Shown: positions 45,054 through 53,548 of the stretch, piece by piece
Layout of the letters: every line of letters starts with the position of its first letter
How positions within the stretch are numbered: position 1 is the first letter of the stretch
NCBI GenBank assembly: GCA_965248995.1
Contig: CBDFKY010000002.1
Span: forward strand, 62,001-126,000
Source: CBDFKY01 sp965248995
GTDB lineage: Bacteria > Pseudomonadota > Alphaproteobacteria > Rickettsiales > UBA998
Direction of reading: 5' to 3'
DNA: 64,000 bases
Notes under the pieces: generated by a model
The model's input: only the letters and a program-made list of their open reading frames with translations
Databases searched by the model: none
What the model was told of the DNA's origin: nothing
Position numbers and translations under genes: made by a program

Positions 45054-45257
45054 ATGACTAACATCAGCAGTGCGCATCTTGCGGCACTGTCTCAACCTCA
45101 AGCTGCCGCACCAGTGGCAGCTAAGGGTTTTGACGGCGACGCCGATGACGCAGGGGGTGCGAAAGCACCTCAAGCAAGCAGTTCTTCCGGGCCAGCCTAT
45201 ACACTGTCCTTGAGCCCTGCAGCCCAAGCTATCGTGAACGGTAGCGCGGGAGCTTAA
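45054..45257 (+). CDS. Small Ala-rich protein with LSPxAxAIVxG motif
   Basis: 67 residues from ATG 45054 with a perfect AAGGAGG 7 bases upstream. It is low in complexity (Ala, Gly, Ser, Pro) and ends in GPAYTLSLSPAAQAIVNG. The same motif occurs in the 170-residue protein at 56929 (GPAVKVTLSPPAKAIVDG). No signal peptide or membrane segment is seen. The family is not recognised. A clear terminator follows, so it is its own short unit after mlaC. Confidence 0.7.
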   Translation: MTNISSAHLAALSQPQAAAPVAAKGFDGDADDAGGAKAPQASSSSGPAYTLSLSPAAQAIVNGSAGA

Positions 45258-45274
45258 ATCTACGTGATTTGAGC

Positions 45275-45313
45275 AGCCCTGGCGCATTGGAAACAGTGCG
45301 TCAGGGCTATTTT
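45275..45313 (+). terminator. Intrinsic terminator
   Basis: A 12 bp stem AGCCCTGGCGCA/TGCGTCAGGGCT with one mismatch is followed by ATTTTAA, 17 bases after the small Ala-rich gene. Confidence 0.8.
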
Positions 45314-45319
45314 AAGGCC

Positions 45320-45359
45320 ATTCAGCTTGCATTCAGTTTCGCCCCCCATGATTTATAAC
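45320..45359 (+). promoter_or_regulatory. Response-regulator tandem box (site 3)
   Basis: ATTCAG-N5-ATTCAG at 45320-45336 lies upstream of the phosphatase-like gene. Unlike the other four sites the 8-base position has no GATA. A TATAAC at 45354-45359 is 17 bases away, as if the box took the -35 position. Confidence 0.6.
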
Positions 45360-45417
45360 AAGCAGCTTGGGAAGCGTGCTTATTCGACGCCTACTTATTC
45401 ACCAACCATCGACGAGA

Positions 45418-45978
45418 ATGAAAAAATATCTATCCAGAGCCATTAAATCCCTTCTCATTTTATTCGTTGCTGCGGTGGCTTATGTCGGTGGACTACATCT
45501 AACAGGCAATTTTCATGAAGTGTTACCGGGCGAACTCTACCGCTCCGGGCAGCCGCATGAGGGTGATATCTCCCGTTATGTCCAGCGCTATGGCATTCGC
45601 ACTGTCATCAATCTGCGCGGCGATAATACTGGCTCGCCCTGGTATGATCGGGAAATGCAAGAATCAAAGGCGGCAGGTGTGCTGCATATTGATTTTCGCA
45701 TGACGTCTAAGCGCCTGATTACCGAGAATCGGGCGCGCGAGCTACTTATGGTCATGAAGCAAGCGCCGAAACCCGTACTGATACATTGCGATGGTGGTGC
45801 CAATCGAACCAGCCTGGCATCAGCAATTTACCTCGCCGGAACAAAAGCCGACGAAGATGCAGCGGACGGGCAACTCTCCGTTCGATATGGGAATTTTCCT
45901 AGCTGGGTCTATCGGCGGAACGTGGTATCGGATGCGTTCGACGCCATTAAGCCGATGTTTGGCTTTAGCGATTCATGA
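45418..45978 (+). CDS. Tyrosine / dual-specificity phosphatase-like protein
   Basis: 186 residues from ATG 45418. An upstream in-frame TTG lacks support. A membrane segment (about 10-28) anchors a catalytic domain with P-loop HCDGGANRTS (Cys124, Arg130) and general acid Asp92 in HIDFRMTS. GELYRSGQPHEGD and YGIRTVINLRGD are the usual leading blocks of secreted or periplasmic PTP-like proteins. Substrates could be phosphoproteins, inositides or lipid phosphates. The promoter box ties it to the envelope regulon. Confidence 0.87.
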   Translation: MKKYLSRAIKSLLILFVAAVAYVGGLHLTGNFHEVLPGELYRSGQPHEGDISRYVQRYGIRTVINLRGDNTGSPWYDREMQESKAAGVLHIDFRMTSKRLITENRARELLMVMKQAPKPVLIHCDGGANRTSLASAIYLAGTKADEDAADGQLSVRYGNFPSWVYRRNVVSDAFDAIKPMFGFSDS

Positions 45979-46348
45979 ATTTAGGCGGTTCGTAGATTAG
46001 ATTCACGATATCGAAATTCACAAAGTCGTGATCTTCCCACGTAAATGGCAATAATAGAGTGGTAGCTTTCAACGCCGGTATTTCTTCAATGCGTTGTGCG
46101 GCTAAATAGTAGTGATAAGCATGCGCCTGCGTGTTTTGGCAAGTATCATGCGCTTTGTTAGAATGAGTCTTCCCTTTCTGTTTTACGATGGAATGCTTTT
46201 CACGAGGGTGCTTATGGTCATCGCCATCATCATCGTCATCATCGTCATAATTCACACAGTTACTGAAAATACCATTGCCGGACGAGGCATCGATGACCTC
46301 GCTGCAAATAATTGTCAGACCGATAATGATTAAAACGATGAGCCGCAT
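45965..46348 (-). CDS. Short secreted protein with Asp run
   Basis: 127 residues starting MRLIVLIIIGLTIICSEVID, a likely signal or anchor segment. Near residue 35 comes a run of seven Asp followed by GDDHKHPREKH, which could bind cations. The rest is unremarkable. The ribosome site is weak and the ORF ends inside the convergent phosphatase gene, so it may not be a real gene. No family recognised. Confidence 0.45.
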   Translation of the reverse strand: MRLIVLIIIGLTIICSEVIDASSGNGIFSNCVNYDDDDDDDGDDHKHPREKHSIVKQKGKTHSNKAHDTCQNTQAHAYHYYLAAQRIEEIPALKATTLLLPFTWEDHDFVNFDIVNLIYEPPKFMNR

Positions 46349-46363
46349 GGTAGCTGTGTACTG

Positions 46364-46645
46364 CTAAACCGCGTTTTCTTCACAATCCATGACTATGCTT
46401 TCATATCGCCGGGTAGTGTGCATATGAGCCACTTTCGAGGCAACATCGCAGAAGCAACGGATATAGATCGTTGTCGGCAAATCCGGCGATCCGTTGCGTT
46501 TAATCTTACGCTCCAGTGTGCGCTGGAACATGGTAAAAAGCGTATTGATATGGCTATGCGATAGGGCATTGGTGATTTCATACCACTGCAAAAATGTGGT
46601 ATCCGCCAAACTAAGGCTTCCTACTGTTTCTATTGTTTTATTCAT
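46364..46645 (-). CDS. Hypothetical protein
   Basis: 93 residues with GGGAGAAAGG directly before ATG 46645, which supports translation. It contains TLERKIKRNGSPDLPTTIYI and Cys residues at the C-terminal end (RCFCDVASKVAHMH, MDCEENAV). No family or membrane segment is recognised. It is a single gene between the Asp-run ORF and the long operon, transcribed in the same direction as both. Confidence 0.55.
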   Translation of the reverse strand: MNKTIETVGSLSLADTTFLQWYEITNALSHSHINTLFTMFQRTLERKIKRNGSPDLPTTIYIRCFCDVASKVAHMHTTRRYESIVMDCEENAV

Positions 46646-46786
46646 ACCTTTCTCCCGTGTTAAGTTGAAAAACCTGTCTATGCAGGGAGAAAAACCATAG
46701 ACAACTTATGCGTGAAGTTCAATAATAACATTACAATTTATGGTTTAATTACAAAGGCTTATGAGAACAGACAATAGAAATCAGGT

Positions 46787-46812
46787 GGCTCTGAACGTCA
46801 TTTTTCAGAACC
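46787..46812 (-). terminator. Possible terminator after the nine-gene operon
   Basis: A 9 bp stem GGTTCTGAA/TTCAGAGCC with one G-T pair lies 30 bases after the last operon stop. The following T run is poor, so efficiency is doubtful. Confidence 0.4.
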
Positions 46813-46841
46813 ATGCTTTTTATTCAAAAAATGTCCGCACT

Positions 46842-47303
46842 TCATTCAAGGCTAGACCTCATAAAAACGGCCAGGAATGAAGGCGATTCGTTGTTCACGG
46901 CCAGCGGGCCAGGTGAAATATCGTTGGGGGCGGTACCGATCAGCCACACGCCGGCAAGTATCAAAGCGCTGCCGATAATTTGCAGGAGCTGCATCGACTC
47001 ATGAAAATACGTCCAGCTTAATCCCAAAATTAACAGATAAACCGTTGCCGTTATCGGCATGGCTTTACTGATGCCCGTTCCTGATAAAATGGTAAGCCAC
47101 AATAAAAAGCCGATTGCTTCGCAAAGAAAAATTCCTGCAATCCACGGCGTCGTCAACGCCGTTTGCAACCAAACCCAGCCGAACGGCACAGCCTGCATCT
47201 TCACAGCCAAGAGCTTGGTGCATGCCTGCGTAATCACCGTAAGCAGCGGAATGGCAAACCAAAGCGCGTAGGCAGAGAATTGACGCTTTGTAATCCGCGT
47301 CAT
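46842..47303 (-). CDS. SMR/EamA-type small transporter (ArnE/F-like)
   Basis: 153 residues with four membrane helices (PLLTVITQACTKLLAVK, GIFLCEAIGFLLWLTILSGT, ISKAMPITATVYLLILGLSW, LLQIIGSALILAGVWLIGT). It is the last gene of the nine-gene operon and overlaps the gene before it by 4 bases. Its size and helix pattern resemble ArnE/ArnF and EmrE proteins. A second SMR protein lies three genes upstream, so a hetero-dimeric flippase is plausible, as for ArnE-ArnF. The tail after the last helix is unusual in length. Confidence 0.78.
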   Translation of the reverse strand: MTRITKRQFSAYALWFAIPLLTVITQACTKLLAVKMQAVPFGWVWLQTALTTPWIAGIFLCEAIGFLLWLTILSGTGISKAMPITATVYLLILGLSWTYFHESMQLLQIIGSALILAGVWLIGTAPNDISPGPLAVNNESPSFLAVFMRSSLE

Positions 47304-48409
47304 GCAGCCTCCTGAATAGAGCTGTCAGCGGATAAAAATGGTGAAGCTAAAACAAGAGCGCCCTGAATCAACTTATTACGGTGGCGAAAATACATCCGCG
47401 TCGGCGTGAGCTTGCTGCCGAGCCTTAGCTTGTTTTCATAACTTGCCTGCCCGCTCTGGTAATGCGTCAAAGCATGCGCGAGGCAATACTCAATATTATG
47501 CATCCAGCTGAGAAAGTAGAGATTATGAGCCCGGCCTTCCTCCCCATCCATGCAGAAAAACTTATCCAGCAGGGTCGTGCCGTTTCTCAGCATCAGATTC
47601 ACTGCCAATAAGCGATCTTCCACCCAATACAGCGTGCAAAAAGCACGTTCCTTCATGCTGCTGAGCACTTGTTGAAAAAAGCGCGGTGTCAGCTCCTCTA
47701 ACTGCATCTGCGCCCGCGCGCGCGTTTGCTGATAAAGCGCCATTACTTGCGGCAGCACATCATCGATGTTGCTGCGCTTTTCGATGCGAACGGCTGGGCG
47801 AGCTTTCAGCTTCCGGCGCATATCTTTACGGGTTTTGTAAGACAATCGGCCTAAATACGCGTCAGTGTCAGCGAAATCGATAGGCAGATGCGCCACAGGC
47901 AGCCCACCGACGTTACGATAGCCCTGTGACGTAATGACGCTATTCCACAGCCCCCAATCGTGCTCGGCAATATCTTTGATGCCAATCAGCTTATACCCAC
48001 ACTCCAGCGCTTCCATTTCAAAGGCTGATAGCATCTGCTGCAACAGCTGAACCCTCTCTAATTCCAGCAGCGAGGGCAGGAATCCGGCTTTGCCGATTTC
48101 CGTATCCGGCGAGCCAAGGCAAGCGAGCTTGCAGGTGAGCACTCCGGGCAGCGCCGTTCGCACTAGGACAGCAATCTTTTTTGGCAACCCTTCTAGCGTT
48201 GTATCCAGCGCATAATGGGTCAGGAAAGCTGGCACAGCAGCGATAAGCTCACCGCCATGTTGCGCGATGACATAGCGCCAGCTGAATCCGGCCATTCCCG
48301 CTTCTTCGACCGCTAGCAGATAATCGTAATCTTCCAATTCACCGGCAAAGCAGGCATTCCATGCTTCGCGGGTCACTTCATGCAGCGAGCGGAGAATGCG
48401 GATTTCCAT
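47300..48409 (-). CDS. FemAB/GNAT-type (Acetyltransf_6) aminoacyl or acyl transferase
   Basis: 369 residues. The C-terminal half holds a GNAT-like domain: TRKDMRRKLKARPAVRIEKR, then ALYQQTRARAQMQLEELTPRF, and CTLYWVEDRLLAVNLMLRNG. The N-terminal half (about 1-180) is a second, degenerate copy, as in FemAB and BioF2-like proteins annotated as peptidoglycan biosynthesis or N-acyltransferase. It could attach an acyl or aminoacyl group to an amine in the pathway product. Three bases separate it from the hydrolase gene and it overlaps the last gene (ATGA). Confidence 0.8.
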   Translation of the reverse strand: MEIRILRSLHEVTREAWNACFAGELEDYDYLLAVEEAGMAGFSWRYVIAQHGGELIAAVPAFLTHYALDTTLEGLPKKIAVLVRTALPGVLTCKLACLGSPDTEIGKAGFLPSLLELERVQLLQQMLSAFEMEALECGYKLIGIKDIAEHDWGLWNSVITSQGYRNVGGLPVAHLPIDFADTDAYLGRLSYKTRKDMRRKLKARPAVRIEKRSNIDDVLPQVMALYQQTRARAQMQLEELTPRFFQQVLSSMKERAFCTLYWVEDRLLAVNLMLRNGTTLLDKFFCMDGEEGRAHNLYFLSWMHNIEYCLAHALTHYQSGQASYENKLRLGSKLTPTRMYFRHRNKLIQGALVLASPFLSADSSIQEAA

Positions 48410-48412
48410 CCC

Positions 48413-49219
48413 TCAAGCCTCCTGCGCTTTGAAAAAATCGCTGGTAAGCTGGCTCACCTTTCCATGCTGCCGATCGACATGAATCATGTGGTAGCTGTCA
48501 TCGATCCAATGCAGCTCATGCTTGGCGCCGATACGATTAGCGATCAGCTTGGCGTTACGCGGATGGCTCAAATCATCTTCGGCGGCGTGCAGCACTAGCG
48601 TCGGCACATTCATGTGCGGCAATTCGCTTCTTACCTTTTGGCCGAGGCGGTACATTTCCAGCAGGCTTGAAATCGGAAACTGGTCGATCACACCCTCGGT
48701 TTCCGCGCTTTGCATGAATTCACGCAAGCGGTCATCCTTGATGCCGAGGCTTTCCGTTTCCGAGTAGCTTCGCTTTCGCCAAATCGGTAATTTCGCCACG
48801 ATCGGCAAGCCGACCGGAGCCAGCTTGTAATACCAAGGCGTATTGCAGCCATCAAAGCGGAAGCATGGCGAATAGATGGCAGCGGCTTTAACCAGGTGCG
48901 GCAGGCGCTGCGCGGCTAGTAAGCCGAGCTTGCCGCCTACGCAAATGCCCGCCGTGTAGAGCGCATTGACATTTTTGCCGTAAAACTCGGCATCGGCAAC
49001 CACCCCTTCAAGCCAATCCTTCCAGCCGGTGCCGATCAGCGTTTCCCGATCGACACCGTGGCCGGCGAGTAGCGGCGCGTAAATCGAATAGCCCGTCCGG
49101 TTTAAGCGCCGCGCTACCAGCTTCATTTCCGCTGGCACGCCAGTCAAGCCGTGCAACAGCAAAATGCCTTCGCCGTTCGTACCTTCCATCCTGAAACTGT
49201 ATTTATCTTTTACGTTCAT
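48413..49219 (-). CDS. Alpha/beta hydrolase with Cys nucleophile motif
   Basis: 268 residues. HGLTGVPAEM at about 23-32 is the oxyanion turn. The nucleophile elbow reads GICVGG (Cys93), not the usual GxSxG. The acid is likely in VLHAAEDDLSHP and the His in YHMIHVD. Cys in this place is known from dienelactone hydrolases and some thioesterases, so a hydrolase, acyl-transfer or lyase activity fits better than a plain esterase. It overlaps the desaturase stop by 4 bases (ATGA), in a chain of coupled genes. Confidence 0.85.
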   Translation of the reverse strand: MNVKDKYSFRMEGTNGEGILLLHGLTGVPAEMKLVARRLNRTGYSIYAPLLAGHGVDRETLIGTGWKDWLEGVVADAEFYGKNVNALYTAGICVGGKLGLLAAQRLPHLVKAAAIYSPCFRFDGCNTPWYYKLAPVGLPIVAKLPIWRKRSYSETESLGIKDDRLREFMQSAETEGVIDQFPISSLLEMYRLGQKVRSELPHMNVPTLVLHAAEDDLSHPRNAKLIANRIGAKHELHWIDDSYHMIHVDRQHGKVSQLTSDFFKAQEA

Positions 49220-50097
49220 GCGGCAGGCCTCCGGTTTTCCTTGGCGAGAAAACCCAGCGCATGAGAAGTGGAAATCACATGCACCCCGGCTTGCTGCTGC
49301 TCCGCCAGAATCTGCCCGCGAAACGCTTTCAGCTTCGTCCAGTGCGTTCGCGGCTTATAATGATGCTCGGCGTGGTAGCCGTTGCCGAACCACAGCCAGT
49401 TATAGAGGCGGTTATAAGTGGAAACGCCCCAAGCGATCGGCATGTCCGGGTTGCCGTTTAAATGCTCATAATAACCATTGAGCGAGGACAGGCAGTTGCC
49501 GAGATAATAGAAGGGTACGAAGAACAATGCCGCGCGCCAGTCATAAACGAAGGCCAGCGTGACAAAGCCTAAGAACGACCACAGCTCGACTTTACCGAAA
49601 TTGGCGTCAAACGGGCGATGCTTGGCGATGGCTGTATGCACTTCGCTCATGTCATCGCGGAAGAAGCTCAAAAACGTATAGCTCCACACGCTTTCCGGCT
49701 TGCCATCCTTACCGTGGCGGTAGATGGAGAGGCAATCGACCGTATCGCCTTGCGCGTCCCGCCGGTCGGAGTTGCCGGCATGGTGGCGCATGTGAATCCA
49801 CTGATAATAGGTCTGCGAGAAGCCGATCGTCACCGATTCCAGCCAGCTAAACGCATAATTCAGGGCGCGTTTGCGGAAATAGGGCGTGTCAATGAAGTTG
49901 TGCGAAATGCCGTTGATGTTCCACGATAGCGATACGGCATAGAGGCAGCCCAGCAATGCCGATAGCCAAAGCGGGCGGTCGGCAAAGCCGACAATCAGCC
50001 AGATGTTAAAGGCCAGATGCGCGAAGGCTGCCAGCACCGGCCCAATGTCCCAGCGGCTGTAAGCAAATAGGCGCGAGGTGGTTTTCTCTTTTCTCAT
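49216..50097 (-). CDS. Membrane fatty-acid desaturase / hydroxylase
   Basis: 293 residues from ATG 50097, which overlaps the preceding stop (ATGA). Upstream in-frame sequence has no ribosome site and is Arg-rich. The three His boxes are HNFID (66-70), HMRHH (102-106) and HAEHH (near 250), the di-iron ligands of membrane desaturases. About four membrane helices surround them. It would introduce a double bond or hydroxyl into an acyl chain, either free as CoA/ACP or in the assembled lipid. Its place inside a nine-gene operon argues for a specialised lipid. Confidence 0.9.
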   Translation of the reverse strand: MRKEKTTSRLFAYSRWDIGPVLAAFAHLAFNIWLIVGFADRPLWLSALLGCLYAVSLSWNINGISHNFIDTPYFRKRALNYAFSWLESVTIGFSQTYYQWIHMRHHAGNSDRRDAQGDTVDCLSIYRHGKDGKPESVWSYTFLSFFRDDMSEVHTAIAKHRPFDANFGKVELWSFLGFVTLAFVYDWRAALFFVPFYYLGNCLSSLNGYYEHLNGNPDMPIAWGVSTYNRLYNWLWFGNGYHAEHHYKPRTHWTKLKAFRGQILAEQQQAGVHVISTSHALGFLAKENRRPAA

Positions 50098-50444
50098 AAG
50101 CCCGTAGCTCCTACACATGCGACGCCGGCGGTGATCAGCAGCGCGCCGATGCCGTGGCGAACATTCACCCGTTCCTTGAAAATCAATGCGCCTGCCGCGA
50201 CGATGGTGACATAAACCAGCGCCATCAGCGGAAAGGCGATGGAGAGCGGCACCTGCTCCAGCACCAGCGTCCATGCCAGCAGCTCAACGCTCCAAAATAC
50301 GATGCCGAGCCAGGCTGATGGCCGGGCCAGTGCCGTGCCAAGCGAGCGGTTATGCGCGGCCAGCTTGAAACACACCTCGCGGGCTGTTTCCGTGATGATG
50401 CAAAAAGCGATAAGCGCCAGCATAGGGAGGGTCAGCAAATTCAT
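50094..50444 (-). CDS. SMR-family small transporter
   Basis: 116 residues, four helices: MLALIAFCIITETAREVCFK, WLGIVFWSVELLAWTLVLEQ, PLSIAFPLMALVYVTIVAAG and GIGALLITAGVACVGATGL. The early Glu of the drug-SMR active site is present as ETAREVCFKLA. It overlaps both neighbours by 4 bases. With the 153-residue protein at the operon end it could form a flippase pair. The cargo may be the amine- or lipid-containing product. Confidence 0.85.
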   Translation of the reverse strand: MNLLTLPMLALIAFCIITETAREVCFKLAAHNRSLGTALARPSAWLGIVFWSVELLAWTLVLEQVPLSIAFPLMALVYVTIVAAGALIFKERVNVRHGIGALLITAGVACVGATGL

Positions 50445-51385
50445 GCGAATGCCTCCGTGAATACCTGCAGCAACGCAAGATTGGCGACGCTATTGGTATC
50501 GTAGCCGTTAGCAGGCAGTTTCCTTCCTGGCTGATCTATCAGGATTTCCGCGCGTTTTTTGAACTTCGTCCATGCGTGGCCGGTATAATGCGGCACGGAG
50601 TAATCGCCATTTACGTCGGCACCGATGACTGTGTGATGCTCGCCAATTTCCTTTATCAAATTGAGCAGATACGGAAGGCGCATTTTGCCTTGATCCCAAT
50701 TCGTCAGCGCGTCTTTGAGCGCTAGCACGTCTTTATCCACTGTCACATAGACGGCCTTCGTTTCGATGCGGGACAGCAGATGCGCCGCGAAATTCTGCTC
50801 GCCAATGGTGCGGATAGTTTTCCAGCGTATGTTACCATCCACCTGCACATAGCTGGCACCCTCGCCATAATCGGTTTTGACGCGGCTGGGCGGATAGTCG
50901 TAAGGGTAGAGCTCAAGCTGGCGGCGGGCGAGCAGTTGAAGATTCGCGCCCTTCCATTCCGGCCTGCGCAGATCGTGGCTGCAGACGCCCACGGTGATGA
51001 CTTTACGCACCTGCGGCATTTCCAGCGCCCGGTTGACCCAGGAACCGCAATGCGTGCCGCCCTCGAATTTTACCCAATCGGGGTGATTGTCGAAATGAAT
51101 CACCGTGACCGGCTCATGGCAGTTCTCCAGCGCCATCGGCAACAGCAGCGAGGTAATATGGTGAAAATCGCCACTACCCATGAATGTCAGGCGCGGCTCG
51201 CTGCCGATGAGCTTATCGTTCAGTTCAGCCTGCAGCGCTTCAAGCGCTTTTCTCGTTCCCCATAGACGCACATCGCCGCCCAGTTTTTTGACATCGATAT
51301 GCTGTGCGCCCCGGCTATCGGCAATGCGTAGAAAACCGGCTTGAGAATCCAGCGCATCGTCGAGGTGGAGAAGGGATATTTGCAT
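50441..51385 (-). CDS. Divergent ureohydrolase (arginase/agmatinase-like)
   Basis: 314 residues. ATG 51385 is chosen because AAGGA lies 4 bases before it. Family blocks are altered but keep metal ligands: GSGDFHHI replaces GGDHS, HFDNHPDW keeps D-x-H-x-D, and VTVDKDVLALKD keeps the D-x-D of SFDxDxxDP but lacks the Pro-Gly run. A final GADVNGDYSVPHYTGH block carries further acids. It likely binds two metal ions and hydrolyses an amidine or guanidine, or forms the reverse. The exact substrate cannot be told. Nineteen bases follow the aminotransferase stop. Confidence 0.82.
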   Translation of the reverse strand: MQISLLHLDDALDSQAGFLRIADSRGAQHIDVKKLGGDVRLWGTRKALEALQAELNDKLIGSEPRLTFMGSGDFHHITSLLLPMALENCHEPVTVIHFDNHPDWVKFEGGTHCGSWVNRALEMPQVRKVITVGVCSHDLRRPEWKGANLQLLARRQLELYPYDYPPSRVKTDYGEGASYVQVDGNIRWKTIRTIGEQNFAAHLLSRIETKAVYVTVDKDVLALKDALTNWDQGKMRLPYLLNLIKEIGEHHTVIGADVNGDYSVPHYTGHAWTKFKKRAEILIDQPGRKLPANGYDTNSVANLALLQVFTEAFA

Positions 51386-51404
51386 CACACATCCTTACGC
51401 CCCA

Positions 51405-52820
51405 TTACCGCTTCACCGCGCGGGTGAGCAGCTGGTCGAGCAGGTTCAGGCCTAAATCGATTTCCGCACTTGTGATCATCAGGCTCGGCGCGAAGGTGAT
51501 GACGTTTTTGTGATAGCCGCCGATATCCAGTATCAAGCCGTGGCGCTTGCCATTCACGGTCAAATTCCCGCGCAGGCCTTCTTCGGCGATCCAGTCCATC
51601 GTCGCTTTATCCGGCGTATAACCGTCGTCCTGGCAGATTTCAGCGCGCAAGGCTAAGCCAAGGCCATCCACATCACCGATGATCTTATGGCGTTTTTGTA
51701 GGTCTTTTAGGCCTTCAAGGAAATACGCGCCTTTCTCCATAACCATGCTTTCAAAGTCGATTTCTTCAAACATTTTCATGGTTTCCAGGGCCGTGGCGGT
51801 TCCCATCGGATTGCTGGCGAAGGTGGAATGCGTGCTGCCAGGCGGGAAGATCGTCGGGTTAATCATTTCCTCTTTCGCCCACATGCCGGAGAGCGGGTTC
51901 AGGCCGTTGGTAATCGCCTTGCCGAACACGATCACATCGGGCGTCACGCCGAAATGCTCGATGCTCCATAGCTTGCCGGTACGGTAAAAGCCCATCTGGA
52001 TTTCGTCCGACACCATCAAGACGCCGTGATCGTCCAGCACCTTTTTCAAGTCCTTAAAGAAATTCATCGGCGGGATGACATAGCCGCCGGTGCCTTGAAT
52101 CGGCTCGACATAAAAGGCGGCATATTCGCATTTACCCACCTTCGGATCCCACACGCCGTTATATTCGCTCTCGAACAGGCGAGCGAATTTCGCCACGCAT
52201 TGTTCGCCGTATTCTTCCTTGCTCATGCCCTTCGGCCCGCGGAAGTGATACGGGAACTCAACAAACTGCGCGCGGTCGGAAAAATGCCCGTAGCGGCGGC
52301 GGTAACGGTAGCTGGAGGTGATGGCGGACGCGCCGAGCGTGCGGCCATGATAGCCGCCCTCAAAAGCAAACATCAGGCTTTTACCGCCGGTAAAGTTGCG
52401 CACCAGTTTCAGCGAATCCTCAACGGCCTGTGCTCCGCCGACGTTGAAATGGATGCGGCCTTTGACGCCGAATTTTTCCTGATTGTAGCGGGCGAGTTTC
52501 GTTGCCAGCTCGATCTTTTCGCGGTGCAGGTATTGCGAGGCCACTTGCGGCAGGCGGTCGAGCTGGCGCTTGGCCGCTTCGTTATGGCGCGGGTTGCGGT
52601 AGCCGAAATTCACCGCCGAGTACCACATCTGCAAATCCAGATACGGCACGCCCTGCATGTCGTACATATAGCTGCCGTCGCAATGCTCGAAAATCTTGGC
52701 AGGCTCTAAGTAATGCACCGTGTCGCCGAAGGAGCAGTATTCGCGTTCCTGGGCGAGCAGTTCTTCCTCGTAAGCATCGGTTGATAAAGATTCATCGGAT
52801 TTCATGGCGGTGTTTAGCAT
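51405..52820 (-). CDS. Class III PLP-dependent aminotransferase
   Basis: 471 residues with GAGGA before ATG 52820. Typical blocks are YLDLQMWYSAVNFGYRNPRH, FNVGGAQAVEDSLKLVRNF (phosphate loop), EGGYHGRTLGASAIT, VEPIQGTGGYVIPP, DEIQMGF (Asp for the pyridine nitrogen) and FGKAITNGLNPLSG with the PLP Lys. It moves an amino group onto an aldehyde or keto acid, as in ornithine, putrescine or diamine aminotransferases. In the operon it follows a HAD phosphatase and precedes the ureohydrolase. This suggests a polyamine-like or amino-acid precursor. Confidence 0.93.
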   Translation of the reverse strand: MLNTAMKSDESLSTDAYEEELLAQEREYCSFGDTVHYLEPAKIFEHCDGSYMYDMQGVPYLDLQMWYSAVNFGYRNPRHNEAAKRQLDRLPQVASQYLHREKIELATKLARYNQEKFGVKGRIHFNVGGAQAVEDSLKLVRNFTGGKSLMFAFEGGYHGRTLGASAITSSYRYRRRYGHFSDRAQFVEFPYHFRGPKGMSKEEYGEQCVAKFARLFESEYNGVWDPKVGKCEYAAFYVEPIQGTGGYVIPPMNFFKDLKKVLDDHGVLMVSDEIQMGFYRTGKLWSIEHFGVTPDVIVFGKAITNGLNPLSGMWAKEEMINPTIFPPGSTHSTFASNPMGTATALETMKMFEEIDFESMVMEKGAYFLEGLKDLQKRHKIIGDVDGLGLALRAEICQDDGYTPDKATMDWIAEEGLRGNLTVNGKRHGLILDIGGYHKNVITFAPSLMITSAEIDLGLNLLDQLLTRAVKR

Positions 52821-52837
52821 AGGTTCCTCGTTGAAAT

Positions 52838-53548
52838 TTAAGCGAAAGCGCGCATGTCAGAGCGCGACTTGGGCTGGTTCTGGACAGTGGTAAGGCGGTG
52901 TAGAATGGCCGCGACATCCGTGAAATTCGTGAATGGCAGGTGCGGCAGTTTCAGTTTTTGGCAATGCGCCAGCAGGCTGGCCTTGGCTGCGACCAGATCG
53001 ACTTTTTCCGAGACGCAGAAATCCGAGCGGCCATCGCCTACGAACAGTACCTGGCCGTCTTTTTGCGCACTGCGCACTTCTTCGATAATGACGCGTTTGC
53101 ACACGCCGGCGCCATTGATGCAGCGCGGGCCGGGCGAATGCAGCGCATAGCTCCGCTCGCCGGTGATCGATAGCCGGTTGGCGGTGATAGGAATGTGCCC
53201 CAAGCCGTTCGCGTTCAAAATGCGCTGGATAACGTAATCGATGCCATCGCTGGCAATTTCCAGCGGCACGGAAAGCTCGACGCACAGCCGCACAAATGCT
53301 CTGAAACTTGGATCGATTTTCACGCCGTCCAGCCACGCGTTGAGCTCATCCAATCCCACATCCAGCAACGCCACCTGGCTTTGCATGCACTCGGCCGAGC
53401 CGATTTCGCCCGCCACCCAGCGATCTTCAATCGCATGCCAGGCAGGGTCGGCAAACTTTTCCTGTAGCGCATCGGTGGTATCGGTCAGGGAAATCGTGCC
53501 ATCGAAATCGCACACGACACTCCATTCATCATTATGCGGTTTCATCAT
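52838..53548 (-). CDS. HAD-IB phosphatase (MtnX/SerB-like)
   Basis: 236 residues from ATG 53548, which overlaps the preceding stop (ATGA) and has AAGGGA 8 bases upstream. Motif I is VVCDFDGTISLTDTTD, motif II lies in LEIASDGID, and motif III/IV is VLFVGDGRSDFCVS. These are the marks of MtnX/phosphoserine-phosphatase-type enzymes. It would remove a phosphate from a small metabolite, or from a phospholipid-like headgroup, before the transamination steps. It is the second gene of the operon, 17 bases before the aminotransferase. Confidence 0.9.
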   Translation of the reverse strand: MMKPHNDEWSVVCDFDGTISLTDTTDALQEKFADPAWHAIEDRWVAGEIGSAECMQSQVALLDVGLDELNAWLDGVKIDPSFRAFVRLCVELSVPLEIASDGIDYVIQRILNANGLGHIPITANRLSITGERSYALHSPGPRCINGAGVCKRVIIEEVRSAQKDGQVLFVGDGRSDFCVSEKVDLVAAKASLLAHCQKLKLPHLPFTNFTDVAAILHRLTTVQNQPKSRSDMRAFA

